This document shows positions 17,499 through 27,684 of a stretch of 49,902 nucleotides of DNA, in pieces. Source of the DNA: Singulisphaera sp. (GTDB lineage: Bacteria > Planctomycetota > Planctomycetia > Isosphaerales > Isosphaeraceae). The notes below the pieces were generated by a model that was not told where the DNA came from, made no database searches, and was given only the letters and a program-made list of their open reading frames with translations. Position 1 is the stretch's first letter, and each line of letters starts with the position of its first letter. The stretch lies in contig DAIDJG010000569.1 of assembly GCA_027451445.1 (NCBI GenBank), forward strand, positions 1 to 49,902. Reading direction: 5' to 3'. The translations under genes and the position numbers were made by a program.

Positions 17499-18794
17499 AT
17501 GGCCACTTCGGTCGAGAGCAACCCCCCCGCGAAAGACAAAGACACCAAAGGCCTGTCGAGCCTGAGCGAACTGAACCTCGAAAAGTCCGTCCTCAGGCGC
17601 GGTCTGGCCACGGCGAATGAGATCGAGATCTGCAAAGCCCATAAGGCGAAACTGGCCAACACGGACAGTTCCAAGAGCCTTCTCGATATCATGGTCGAGG
17701 CGAAAGTCCTCACCAAGAATCAGTCGTTGCGCCTGCTCCAGGAGATGGGGGCAACCAAGCCCAAGCTCGAGATTCCGGGCTACGAGATCATCGAGAAGCT
17801 CGGCAAAGGGTCGATGGGGGTGGTCTACAAGGCGAGGCAGTCGAGCGTCGATCGTATCGTGGCCGTGAAGATCCTGCTGGACGCCCTGGCTCAGAACAAG
17901 GAATTCATCAAGCGGTTCGACCGCGAAGCGAAAATCGCTGCCAAGTTGTCACACAACAACATCGTCAACGCGATCGATGCCGGCGAAGCCCACGGGTACC
18001 ACTTCTTCGTCATGGAATACGTCGAGGGCTCGACGATCAAGGACGCCCTCGACCAGAACCAGGTCTACGACGAAAAGGTTGCGCTGCGGATTGTTCTCGA
18101 CGTCGCCGAGGCGCTCAAGCACGCCCAGCAACGCGGGTTGATTCACCGTGATATCAAGCCGGAAAACGTGATCCTCACCAAGGATGGCGGCGTGAAGCTG
18201 GCCGATCTCGGCCTGGCACGACTGACGGCCGACGAGAAATGGGCCATGTCCGAGGCGGGCATGGCCATCGGCACGCCCTATTACATCAGCCCCGAACAGG
18301 TTCGAGGGCAGGTGGACGTCGATATTCGCGCGGATATCTACAGCTTGGGGGCCACGCTCTATCACATGGTCACCGGTCATGTCCCTTACAGTGGAGAAAC
18401 GCCGACCGAGGTGATGCGCAAGCATGTCGATAAGAACGTGATGCTCGTCCCGCCGGACCACCTCAATACCAAGCTTTCCAGCGGTTTGGGCATGGTCGTG
18501 GAGACGATGCTGGCGAAAAACCGGGACAACCGGTATCGCAATCCGGACGACTTGATCCTCGACCTGAAGTGCCTGCTTCAGGGGGACAGTCCGATGCTCG
18601 CGGGGCAGAAGCCCGAGACGCTGTCGGTTCTGGCAGAAGGTGAGGTCAAGGAGGGCGCGGCGGCGGCAGTCTCGGAAGCGATCATGACCGAGTGGGCGGG
18701 TTACATCAACAGCCGAAACTCACTGATCGCAGCGCTCGTGATGATGCTGGCCCTCTCGATCGTGACGAATATCGTCTTTCTCGCCACGCGTTAA
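17499..18794 (+). CDS. Membrane-anchored serine/threonine protein kinase
   Basis: A 431-residue protein from ATG 17499 with GAGGAGAAGG upstream. Residues ~20-85 form an N-terminal helical region. The kinase domain (~94-370) has the glycine loop GKGSMGVVY, Lys124 in VAVKIL, Glu143 in helix C, HRDIKPEN with Asp218, and GTPYYISPEQ. The magnesium motif reads DLG (Asp236) rather than DFG, a known tolerated variant. Residues ~406-428 form one membrane helix close to the C-terminus, so the kinase faces the cytoplasm with almost nothing outside. That differs from PASTA- or PQQ-type receptor kinases. The N-terminal module could be a sensor or docking domain; its ligand is unknown. Confidence 0.95.
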   Translation: MATSVESNPPAKDKDTKGLSSLSELNLEKSVLRRGLATANEIEICKAHKAKLANTDSSKSLLDIMVEAKVLTKNQSLRLLQEMGATKPKLEIPGYEIIEKLGKGSMGVVYKARQSSVDRIVAVKILLDALAQNKEFIKRFDREAKIAAKLSHNNIVNAIDAGEAHGYHFFVMEYVEGSTIKDALDQNQVYDEKVALRIVLDVAEALKHAQQRGLIHRDIKPENVILTKDGGVKLADLGLARLTADEKWAMSEAGMAIGTPYYISPEQVRGQVDVDIRADIYSLGATLYHMVTGHVPYSGETPTEVMRKHVDKNVMLVPPDHLNTKLSSGLGMVVETMLAKNRDNRYRNPDDLILDLKCLLQGDSPMLAGQKPETLSVLAEGEVKEGAAAAVSEAIMTEWAGYINSRNSLIAALVMMLALSIVTNIVFLATR

Positions 18795-18986
18795 GGTCGC
18801 AGAAAGTCTCGCGATCGTGTGCAGCACTTTCTGTCGAGAAGGCTTTGGACTGCTCGAGAAAAGGTGCTCGGATCGCCCCGCGCGCTCGATGAGGAGCGAT
18901 TGACACGGTCGATGGAGTGACGCACACGCCGCCTTGGCAGTGACGGTCATCACTCCATGCATCGCGCTCATAACAAACAACGACGC

Positions 18987-19295
18987 TCAGTTTTTGCTGA
19001 AGTCAAACGAGCGATTAAACTCTTTGCCCAACGGGTCCTTGAGGAACCGGACGTGGCAAGCGGGGCAAAGATCGAACCGAAACCCCTTGTGCAAGGGGCG
19101 GGACAATTCCTCGTTGCTGAGAGTCTCGTCGCGCTGAAGGAGCTCCGAGACAGCCTCCATGTGGTCCTCGTCCAGGTCTTCCTCCGTGATTTCGTTGGGG
19201 TCAAAGCCCGCGTAGGCCTCGATCTTGACCACATAGCGCGGGTCACCGGAGTCAGTCAAATCCTTGCCGCAGAGATCACACGTGAAGTGGACCAT
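18987..19295 (-). CDS. Small zinc-ribbon-like protein, function unknown
   Basis: A 102-residue protein from ATG 19295. Two CxxC pairs are visible: Cys6/Cys9 in FTCDLCGKDL and a second in DLCPACHVRFLKDPLG. They are separated by an acidic segment (NEITEEDLDEDHME), and the arrangement fits a single zinc site that joins the two ends. The protein resembles short conserved proteins found in planctomycetes (from memory, not searched). It lies 48 bp before the end of the YfhO-like gene, upstream on the same strand? In fact it is downstream of that gene in transcription, so it may be the last gene of a YfhO-first transcript. A role in RNA or protein binding is possible but unproven. Confidence 0.75.
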   Translation of the reverse strand: MVHFTCDLCGKDLTDSGDPRYVVKIEAYAGFDPNEITEEDLDEDHMEAVSELLQRDETLSNEELSRPLHKGFRFDLCPACHVRFLKDPLGKEFNRSFDFSKN

Positions 19296-19343
19296 CAGCG
19301 TCTTGTCCCTCAGTGATTGGCCGGTTTGGAAGTCCGGAGGAGA

Positions 19344-21911
19344 TCATCGATTCGATTGTAACGCGACGGCTCGTGGGCTTCCAAGTCCCTGAGCGATAAT
19401 TCGAGTAAAGCGGAACAACGGAAACCTCGTCAAGGCGAAAACCAGCAACAACGCCGCAAAAAACGATGCCGCCAGGGCGCTGCGCACCTCGGGAGGATCG
19501 TATCGCAACGTAATGCTATGCATACCTTTCTTTACGGGAATCGTGAGGAACACCTCCTTGTACGGCTCAACCCGTACGGGTTCACCGTCGATCTGAGCAC
19601 GCCATCCTGGGTCATAAGTTTGACGTATCAGGATTCTAGAACCCTCTTTTGCATCGGCGACGATTGTGAGCATGCCGTGGTCGTGGAGTGCTTCCAACCG
19701 GACAGCATTGGTTGCCGAACTTACGAGCGGCTTGGCGTTGAGGTATGCGATCCATACCGTGCCAATGTGCTCGACGCGTTCAAACGCGTTTGGCGGCGGC
19801 GGCGACGCCGCGATCACCGCGGCGACCCCAGATTCTTCGAGCCGGTCGCGCGTTCTCAAAACGCCTGCCCACGTGATCTCTCGGCGGCTCGTTCGAGCTT
19901 GGTTCGACGGTTCGTATAAGGGCGCAAACCAGTCGAGACTACGCGCCAGCTCGACCGAATCGTAGTTGCGAGGGTCCGCGAGCCCGTAGCGCATCAAGGT
20001 GTTCGGTGCGAGCTCTTCGCCGATTGCGAGGATGCGTCCTCTCGTTCCGATTTCACGGCGCAGGTGCTCAATGACCGGGCTTGTAGGGCAATAACCGTCG
20101 CGGGCGATGGCGGGATTGACACCGACGCCGAACGTGAAGAGATTGAGCAACGTAAGTGCGAGTAGACTGCCTCGTAACGCGTTTGCTGAGAGCCACGTTC
20201 GTCGCGCGGAAAGTGAAAGCGCGGCGAGCGCGACGAGTTGGGCACTGGCCATGCCGAGATACCGAGGGACAAAAGACAACGTGGCTCGCACCTGCCGCTC
20301 CGCACGTAGGCGGAACGCCTCTGAATCGGTCGAAGGCGACCTGGTCGAGGCCTGCGCGTAGTGCTCCAGAGCCCGACTGCGCAGATGGGCCTCGGCACGC
20401 GGCACGTTCAGCGCGAGAATCGCCATCACCGCTGCGAGAGCAAGCCAGAGTCGCGGGCCGATTCGCCCCGGCCGAGCGCTCGGTTCGGTGGTCAGCGACT
20501 CGATCCCGAAAGCGCCGAGTAGGATCAGTGCGAACGCGACCCAGAGGGTCATTCGCCGGTTATCAGTCACGTTCAGGACTGGTAGCGCACGGAGCAGATT
20601 GTCAACCGGGGGCAAGCCAAACGCCCCCGACGCGCCGACGACCAGGAGGCCCGTTAGAAAGACGAGACGCGGCTGTCGCTTGCGAGCTCGCCAACCGACC
20701 GGCGCGAGCCAGATCAACGTGGCCAGACCGACAAATCCGCCAGCGGCTTCGTTCACGTTGTGCACGCCCAGCGCGCGGGCGAGATTCGGATGCCCTCGTC
20801 GTTGGCTGCCGTACACGTACGGCCAGGCTGTGCAAACGGCGTTGAGCCAACGGGGTTTGGCGATGGTCCACCAGGGTGTGCGCTCGCGTGCGCGGTCGGC
20901 CCACACAGGACTCTTTGCGAGGTAGAACCCCAGAGGCACGACTTCGACAGCCGCGAGCGCGATGCCTAGCAGCACGCCGCCGGCCCAACAGGCGAGACTG
21001 GAGCGGCTAATGACCGCGTCGTGCTCAAGTGGGGAGGGCGAGGCTCCGTCCGAGCCAGCCTTGTCCTGGTGACGAGTCTTCGAGTCACTGGGACATCGCG
21101 TGTGATCGCTTTCGGCGTGAGATCGCGTGGCTCGCGATGATCCAACGGCTCGAAGACTCACCGTTGAATCAAGGCTGGCTCGGACAGAGCCTCGCCCTCC
21201 CCCAAAAACGTGTGTCATCGAGGCGCGCCAGAGCACGTACAGCCCCGCTGCGAGAAGGACGTGCGCGCTCGTCTGGACGTGTCCGCCGACGAGCACCAAG
21301 CCCACGGTCGCAGCCACAACCCCAAGCGATCTCGCGCCGGGCGTTCGCAAGGCGCGCTCGGTGGCCCAGAAGAGCCAGGGCATCCAGATGGCGACGTTTG
21401 TGACGGGGTAGAGTAGCCACAAAACGAGGAAGCCGCAAAACGGGTACGAAAGCCCGGCGAACCAGCGTCCCCAGCATCCCAGTTCCCAGCACCGCGCGAG
21501 CAAAAACATCCCCAGGCCCGCTGTCAAAAGTCGCCCGGCGGCCATCCAGGCGTAAGCGCTCGGCAGTTTGCCGAGATAAGGTAGCAGATGGAAGGGGTCG
21601 AACACGGCGCTCTGACCATTCGCGAGATGCGGCGCACCGCAACCCACGAAATCGTTCCAGAGTGGCAGACGCCCGCTGCGCAACATCTTGCGATTGAATT
21701 CCAGCCAGGGCTGGAATTGGAGTACCGGGTCCATCAGGAGCCGATTCTCGGGTTCGTAGAGCGGACCCCCGCGCTCCCGAAAGCTCGACTGGACGAGCAG
21801 GACATCGGAGGGGCTGAGCACCTTCCCACCGAAAAGCGATTCGTGGAAGAAGATGCCGACAAGAGCCGCGAGCACGAGGCCGAAGGTGAAAAACTCGCGG
21901 CGGGGCGACAT
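19344..21911 (-). CDS. YfhO-like polytopic membrane protein
   Basis: About 855 residues from ATG 21911, chosen because AAGGAGG lies 10 bp upstream. An earlier ATG at 21998 would leave this site inside the gene. The protein has many membrane segments, a periplasm-type start (FHESLFGGKVLSPSDVL), the motifs PLWNDFVGCGAPHLANGQ and ITLRYDPPEV, and a soluble C-terminal domain (DPGWRAQIDG) before the last helix. This is the architecture of the YfhO/GT-C-like family, which in Bacillus glycosylates lipoteichoic acid. In planctomycetes the acceptor is unknown. A hydrophilic insert of ~70 residues (nt 21000-21209), rich in Ser/Arg/Asp/His, interrupts the membrane region. Confidence 0.85.
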   Translation of the reverse strand: MSPRREFFTFGLVLAALVGIFFHESLFGGKVLSPSDVLLVQSSFRERGGPLYEPENRLLMDPVLQFQPWLEFNRKMLRSGRLPLWNDFVGCGAPHLANGQSAVFDPFHLLPYLGKLPSAYAWMAAGRLLTAGLGMFLLARCWELGCWGRWFAGLSYPFCGFLVLWLLYPVTNVAIWMPWLFWATERALRTPGARSLGVVAATVGLVLVGGHVQTSAHVLLAAGLYVLWRASMTHVFGGGRGSVRASLDSTVSLRAVGSSRATRSHAESDHTRCPSDSKTRHQDKAGSDGASPSPLEHDAVISRSSLACWAGGVLLGIALAAVEVVPLGFYLAKSPVWADRARERTPWWTIAKPRWLNAVCTAWPYVYGSQRRGHPNLARALGVHNVNEAAGGFVGLATLIWLAPVGWRARKRQPRLVFLTGLLVVGASGAFGLPPVDNLLRALPVLNVTDNRRMTLWVAFALILLGAFGIESLTTEPSARPGRIGPRLWLALAAVMAILALNVPRAEAHLRSRALEHYAQASTRSPSTDSEAFRLRAERQVRATLSFVPRYLGMASAQLVALAALSLSARRTWLSANALRGSLLALTLLNLFTFGVGVNPAIARDGYCPTSPVIEHLRREIGTRGRILAIGEELAPNTLMRYGLADPRNYDSVELARSLDWFAPLYEPSNQARTSRREITWAGVLRTRDRLEESGVAAVIAASPPPPNAFERVEHIGTVWIAYLNAKPLVSSATNAVRLEALHDHGMLTIVADAKEGSRILIRQTYDPGWRAQIDGEPVRVEPYKEVFLTIPVKKGMHSITLRYDPPEVRSALAASFFAALLLVFALTRFPLFRFTRIIAQGLGSPRAVALQSNR

Positions 21912-22046
21912 GGGCGCAATGCCTCCTTGCATCGCAACGGTGCGCGTCTTCGCGGAGTTCAGGCGCCTGGGTTTACCCCTTTGCCCCGATTTGGGCAAGA
22001 CGAACTTGCAATCGTTTCGATCGTGCGATCGTGCGGCTTGGAGCGT

Positions 22047-23444
22047 TCAGAACAGCTCCGCGATGGGTTGACCGCCCTCCGTGACGATCGGCGTTGGCCT
22101 TCCTTGCGCGCTCACCCACTGGGCACCCGGATCGATTCCGAGATGAGTGAAAACCGTCGCCGCGAGGTCCTGCGGCGTGACGGCGCGCGACAGAATGCCG
22201 TGCCCTTTGCTATCCGTCGAGCCGATGATCTGACCGTGACGGAGCCCGCCGCCCGCCAGCACCAGCGACATGACGTTCGTCCAGTGATCGCGTCCCGCGT
22301 CGCGATTGATCATGGGCGAGCGTCCAAATTCGCCCATCATGATGACGAGCGTATCGTCGAGCCGGCCGCGTGCCTCGAGGTCGAGGATCAACGTGGCGAG
22401 GACCTGGTCGACGCGCGGGAGGAGCGGCTTCAAGCCCTTCTCGATGCCCTTCCAGACAACGCTGTCGCCATGATGATCGAAGTACCCCCAGGCGCCGCTG
22501 ACGAGCACGTAGGTCACTCCCGCTTCCACGAGCCGCCGCGCCAGGAGCGCCTTGGTCCCAATGCTGTCGTGCCCGTACGCATCGCGCAGTTTCGGGTCCT
22601 CCTTGTCGAGCTCGAACGCCCTTTGCGCCTTGCCCGAGCTGACCATCTCGAGTGCGATCCGCGCGTAACGGTCTGTGTTCTCCATCACATCCGAGCGATC
22701 AAGGTCGGCGCGAAGGTGGTCGAACTGCCGGCGCAGGTTTTCGCGGTCGCCGAGGCGGTCGAGCGTGACCCCATCCGGCAGGCGGAACCGGCCAGCCAAC
22801 TCGCTTCCTTTCACCGGCTCAAAGGCGCTCCCCATATGGCCTGAGCCCCACACGTCGGCCTTCCAACTGTCGGCCAGGCCGACGAACGCGGGGAGGCTGG
22901 GGTCGTTCGGCCCTCGGAACTTGGCCACGATCGAGCCCATCGAAGGGTATCCTGCGCCGTCTCGGCCGTCGTCGGTCCGCCTGGCGAGCGGGTTGCCCGC
23001 CTGCATCGTGATGGGCGTGTGGTTGCTTGCGGAGCAGTCCATCGTGCGAATGACCGTCAGCCGATCCATGATCGCCGCCTGACGCGGCAGATGCTCGCAG
23101 AATCGAACGCCGGGGACGCTTGTGGCGATCGTGCCGAACGGGCCGCGAATCTCCTTGGGCGCATCCGGCTTGGGATCCCACATGTCGAGGTGACTCGGTC
23201 CCCCCGAGAGCCAGAAGAGGATCACCGACCTGGGTGCGCGTTGCAAATTCGGCGCGGCGGCTTCTGCGCGAAGTTGAAGCAGTTGCGCGGCGGACAAACC
23301 TCCGATCCCCGACAATCCCGCGCGCAGGAACCACCGGCGCGTGGGATTACCTACCGCAATCAGATCGGCCGCGCGCGGTTCCCAGCCCTGCAATCCGGCC
23401 TCATGAAACGCGTTTTTCCGCACGTTTTCGGGTCGATTCAACAT
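22047..23444 (-). CDS. DUF1501 protein with twin-arginine signal
   Basis: A 465-residue protein from ATG 23444, preceded by GAGAGAGG. A twin-arginine export signal is seen as TRRWFLRAGLSG (Arg36-Arg37). DUF1501 features follow: FWLSGGPSHLDMWDPKP, NHTPITMQAGNP, YVLVSGAWGYFDHHGD, and VIMMGEFGRSPMINRDAGRDHW. The fold belongs to the alkaline-phosphatase/sulfatase superfamily, and the Asp/His-rich motifs suggest metal binding. DUF1501 genes are greatly expanded in planctomycetes and usually lie next to a DUF1549/DUF1553 cytochrome-like partner. No such partner is present here, so this is an orphan copy. The substrate is unknown. Confidence 0.93.
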   Translation of the reverse strand: MLNRPENVRKNAFHEAGLQGWEPRAADLIAVGNPTRRWFLRAGLSGIGGLSAAQLLQLRAEAAAPNLQRAPRSVILFWLSGGPSHLDMWDPKPDAPKEIRGPFGTIATSVPGVRFCEHLPRQAAIMDRLTVIRTMDCSASNHTPITMQAGNPLARRTDDGRDGAGYPSMGSIVAKFRGPNDPSLPAFVGLADSWKADVWGSGHMGSAFEPVKGSELAGRFRLPDGVTLDRLGDRENLRRQFDHLRADLDRSDVMENTDRYARIALEMVSSGKAQRAFELDKEDPKLRDAYGHDSIGTKALLARRLVEAGVTYVLVSGAWGYFDHHGDSVVWKGIEKGLKPLLPRVDQVLATLILDLEARGRLDDTLVIMMGEFGRSPMINRDAGRDHWTNVMSLVLAGGGLRHGQIIGSTDSKGHGILSRAVTPQDLAATVFTHLGIDPGAQWVSAQGRPTPIVTEGGQPIAELF

Positions 23445-23581
23445 GCCTCTCTCCCGCTGAGGACCGTGCAGTCTCCGCATTGGCTGATAGATAGCATATC
23501 GTCCGATGAGAGGCCTTTCCAGCAAATCTTAAACATTAACTGCAACTGGTCCGACCCACGGACGACGAGCGCCGTCGCCGC

Positions 23582-24780
<1,199 letters not shown>

Positions 24781-24784
<4 letters not shown>

Positions 24785-25302
24785 GGCGACTTCGAACCGG
24801 TGTCGCCCAACGACTCGTCGCCTTTCGCATCACGCCGACTTGGCTCCTGAGGTGCCCGACTTGCGGCTTCGAACTCGGCGAGGTAAGCGAGAGTGCGATC
24901 GAGTTGGTTCTTGTAGTGGCGGACACGCAGCAGACTCCGAATGCGGCACAGGAGCTCGATTTTATTGACGGGCTTCGTCAAGAAGTCGTCGGTCCCCGAC
25001 TGCACGCCTCTCTCGAAGTCGGACTGCTCATTGAGCGCAGTGACCATCAAGATGAGGAGATCCTTGGTGACCGGATTGGCGCGCAGTTTGCGACAAACCT
25101 CGAAGCCCGACAGTCTTGGCATCATGACGTCGAGCAGCAAAAGGTCTGGGCGAAACTCATCGACGACGCGAAGGGTTTCCTCACCGTCATAGGCCGTACG
25201 GAGTTCGCAGTCGACGTCGCTGAGATACGCTTCCAGCAACTCGATGTTCTGAAGGTTGTCGTCGGCGATCAAGATTCTCGGGGGAGCTTTCGTGAGATCC
25301 AA
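24781..25302 (-). CDS. Stand-alone response regulator receiver protein
   Basis: A 173-residue protein with a single receiver domain (~8-128). The acidic pair is Asp14-Asp15, the phospho-acceptor is Asp58 in LLLLDVMMP, the switch threonine is Thr88 and the conserved lysine is Lys110 in DFLTKPVN. A short helical tail (RVRHYKNQLDRTLAYLAEFEAA) and a polar end follow, with no DNA-binding or enzymatic output domain. Such proteins act by binding partners or as phosphate relays. The YKNQL tail resembles those of receiver proteins that feed GGDEF or histidine-kinase systems. It is co-transcribed with, and overlaps, the RlmI-like gene. No histidine kinase is nearby. Confidence 0.93.
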
Positions 25303-25622
25303 AGCAGGGTCTCCAGGAGCGCGTGACCGGCGGGGCCCGGAATCTCGTCGCGTTCGCGGACAGGCTCGACAGCAGGCACGGACCAGTTCCGATCGCTGTT
25401 ACGGCCTGATTCTAACCGCCTTTCCGCAGCGCAGGAACCGGAATCGTCGCAAGTTGGCTGGGCTGGCCCAGGTTCTCGCATGCATGCTGGCAAAAGTAGA
25501 AGCGTTGACGCTTGTCGCAGGACTTTTGAGTGGTACAATAACCGAGAACGTGTTTTCGGCCTGAGTAGTTCCGTGCTCTTGCGGCGTGACACGTCCTCTC
25601 TGCATGGTGAGGAGGCACGACT
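25303..25622. other. Divergent intergenic region, response regulator / sigma factor
   Basis: About 320 bp. It holds the extended -10 promoter at 25512-25539 for the sigma factor. The promoter for the minus-strand pair must also be here but was not recognised. Confidence 0.5.
25512..25539 (+). promoter_or_regulatory. Extended -10 promoter of the sigma factor gene
   Basis: TTGTCG (25512-25517), a 16-bp spacer and TACAAT (25534-25539) with TGG immediately before it form an extended -10 promoter. The start codon follows about 85 bp later. Confidence 0.5.
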
Positions 25623-26201
25623 GTGCCTTTGTGTGATATCGACCGTCAGTTGATCGACCGCTGTCTGGGGAAGGAGCCCGGGGCGTGGAACGATTTCGTC
25701 GATCGTTACATGGGCCTCATCTACCACGTTATTCACCACGTCTCGCACGCCCGGAGCATCGCCCTCTCGCCCGCGGATATCGAAGACATCGCGGCCGAGA
25801 TTTTCCTGGCGATCGTTGACGATGATTACGGCGTCCTGCGCCGTTTCAAGGGGGATAGCGCCCTCCCCACCTATCTCACTGTCGTTGCACGACGTGTTTG
25901 TGTGAAAGAGGTCGTCAAGCGTCATCGGGAAGCCGAGCTCGGGCACACGAGTGCGCATCGCGCCGTGGTCGGTGATGACGGGTCGGGCGAAGCGGCGGCC
26001 ATTGCCACGGCCGAGGAAGTGCAAAAGATGCTGGAGCACATCTCCGACCGAGAGGCCGAAGTGGTGCGGCTCTATCATCTCAAGTACTTGAACTACCGTC
26101 AGATCGCCAAGCAGCTCAATATTCCCGAAAACTCGGTCGGCCCGATCCTGGCGAAGGCTCGACAGAACCTGCGCCGAGTCGCCGAGCAGCGCGCCACGTA
26201 G
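25623..26201 (+). CDS. ECF-type RNA polymerase sigma factor
   Basis: A 192-residue protein from GTG 25623 with GAGGAGG upstream. Region 2 (~10-95) contains WNDFVDRYMGLIYHVIHH, the acidic DIEDIAAEIFLAIVDDDY, and LPTYLTVVARRVCVKEV, which matches the -10 recognition helix. Region 4 (~135-190) contains ISDREAEVVRLYHLKYLNYRQIA and the helix NSVGPILAKARQNLRR. No region 1 or 3 is present, as expected for ECF sigma factors. No anti-sigma gene is adjacent; the convergent neighbour is a lipoprotein. In planctomycetes many ECF factors are linked to kinases, and the nearest kinase here is 8 kb away. Regulon and signal are unknown. Confidence 0.9.
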   Translation: MPLCDIDRQLIDRCLGKEPGAWNDFVDRYMGLIYHVIHHVSHARSIALSPADIEDIAAEIFLAIVDDDYGVLRRFKGDSALPTYLTVVARRVCVKEVVKRHREAELGHTSAHRAVVGDDGSGEAAAIATAEEVQKMLEHISDREAEVVRLYHLKYLNYRQIAKQLNIPENSVGPILAKARQNLRRVAEQRAT

Positions 26202-26274
26202 CACGATCGCGGATGTCAGACGTTAAACGTGAGCGTTACTTTGCTCTTCTAACATCTACAGGCCGCCGACCGCA

Positions 26275-27420
26275 TCAGCGCGCAAATCCCGGAGGCGGAC
26301 CCTCGCGCAGGCTGGCGGTGGCCGATCGAATGGAGTCCGGCTCAGGTGCGCTCGGGAGCGGCGGCGTGACCAAAGGCGCGCTGCCTGCGCCCAGGTCGGC
26401 GGTGAGAGCGACCGGATCCTGTGGACTCCGTCGGTCGTCGAGCCCGACGGGAGAAGGTTCGCCGAGCTTCACGCCCGCCGGCGGGGCGGGACGCGTACTT
26501 CGCATCGCTGCCGGCGGCTGTCTCACGCCGGGGTTCGGCAACTCCGCGAGGTTCACTCGCTTGTGGTCCTTCTTCGTGGGCTCCACGAACAGCAGAGCAC
26601 GGCGTTTGGGGGAAATCTCCGCGTTGACGCGGGGCGAGCTCAAGGTGACGTCAAGCTTCATCCCCTCCTGAGTCCATTCGAGCGTCAGCTTCTTGGGTAC
26701 CTGAACCTTCTCGCCCTGGCCGTCGGACCCCGCGGGGATGTCGGGCCAATACTCGCCGATGTTCGCCTGGGCGAGCACCTCGTTCTTGGGGGAGTAGACA
26801 ACGTGTTGCACGATCCGATGCGTTGCCGCATCGAGAACGGTCTCGCGGCGAAACGCCCGGCCGGGGCTGTTACCTTTCCCGGGGGGGTGCGTCAACACGA
26901 GCGTCTTGCCGTCCTTCGAGGGCCTCACAGTGATTGCCGCCGCTTCATCCTCAGGGATGGTCCGGAAACCGAGGGCCTCGACGATCCAATCGGGCTGGAG
27001 CGTCGCGGCTAGCGGACTATTGCCCATGTCGTCGTACTTGCAATAATAGATGGCCTTCTCGGCATTCCGGCCGCGTGTCATCGCCCAAAACCAGAATTCG
27101 TCCTGGTTCGAGCCGATGTCGGCAACGTCGTATACGTGTGTGGCGAGCTCCAGCTTGAAGTCACGCGGTCGCGCCATCGCCAGGTGACCATTAACTCCGC
27201 CATTTAAATTTGGCGATGTGACGTAAATGGTTGGTGATGCTTCGAAGGTCTGCAGTCGCTCGGCATTGCGGTTCAGCTCGGCAACCAGTTCTGTTGCGGC
27301 TGGCGTTGCGCCGGTGACGAGCGGCTCGGGTCGGGTGAAGTTTCCCACGCCCGCCGTTCTGCAGCCCGTCGACATCGCGAGTGTAAACAGCGCGACGAGT
27401 ACGGTTCGATAGACCTTCAT
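26275..27420 (-). CDS. Probable lipoprotein, LolA/LolB-like in its N-terminal half
   Basis: A 381-residue protein from ATG 27420, preceded by GGAGG; an earlier in-frame ATG lacks a signal peptide. The signal ends in STGC with Cys20. The -3 residue is Ser rather than Leu, so the lipobox is only fair. The mature part begins with NRNAERLQTFEA and then alternating strands (HLAMARPRDFKLELAT, DEFWFWAM, IYYCKYDD). This suggests the half-barrel fold of LolA/LolB-like lipid-binding proteins, which is inference from pattern only. The last ~110 residues are proline-rich and probably disordered. If the fold is right, a role in envelope lipid or lipoprotein handling is possible. Confidence 0.72.
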   Translation of the reverse strand: MKVYRTVLVALFTLAMSTGCRTAGVGNFTRPEPLVTGATPAATELVAELNRNAERLQTFEASPTIYVTSPNLNGGVNGHLAMARPRDFKLELATHVYDVADIGSNQDEFWFWAMTRGRNAEKAIYYCKYDDMGNSPLAATLQPDWIVEALGFRTIPEDEAAAITVRPSKDGKTLVLTHPPGKGNSPGRAFRRETVLDAATHRIVQHVVYSPKNEVLAQANIGEYWPDIPAGSDGQGEKVQVPKKLTLEWTQEGMKLDVTLSSPRVNAEISPKRRALLFVEPTKKDHKRVNLAELPNPGVRQPPAAMRSTRPAPPAGVKLGEPSPVGLDDRRSPQDPVALTADLGAGSAPLVTPPLPSAPEPDSIRSATASLREGPPPGFAR

Positions 27421-27684
27421 GGCAACCTCCGGTCGGGCGAGTCGTCCCTTGCCGGACGAACGACCGGCGCGAGTCTCAGGGCGGGTTCCTCGATGCGCCA
27501 AGGGAAGGGAATCGCGACGGGAGTCGGAACGATAGCATTCTACCCAAAATGGGACAAGCACGATTCCTGGATTCCCGTAATCTTCATCGACCCGAAGCGC
27601 GTGCGCCCGCGAGTAAATCTTTCACGAGCGCATGTCGCCCAAAGGAACCATCGACCGTCATCGATCAGGTCGAACCGAGAGGCG

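Noticed and set aside
21588-22844. 418-codon plus-strand frame
   Set aside because: It spans the ends of two well-supported minus-strand genes (YfhO-like and DUF1501) and has no recognisable domain.
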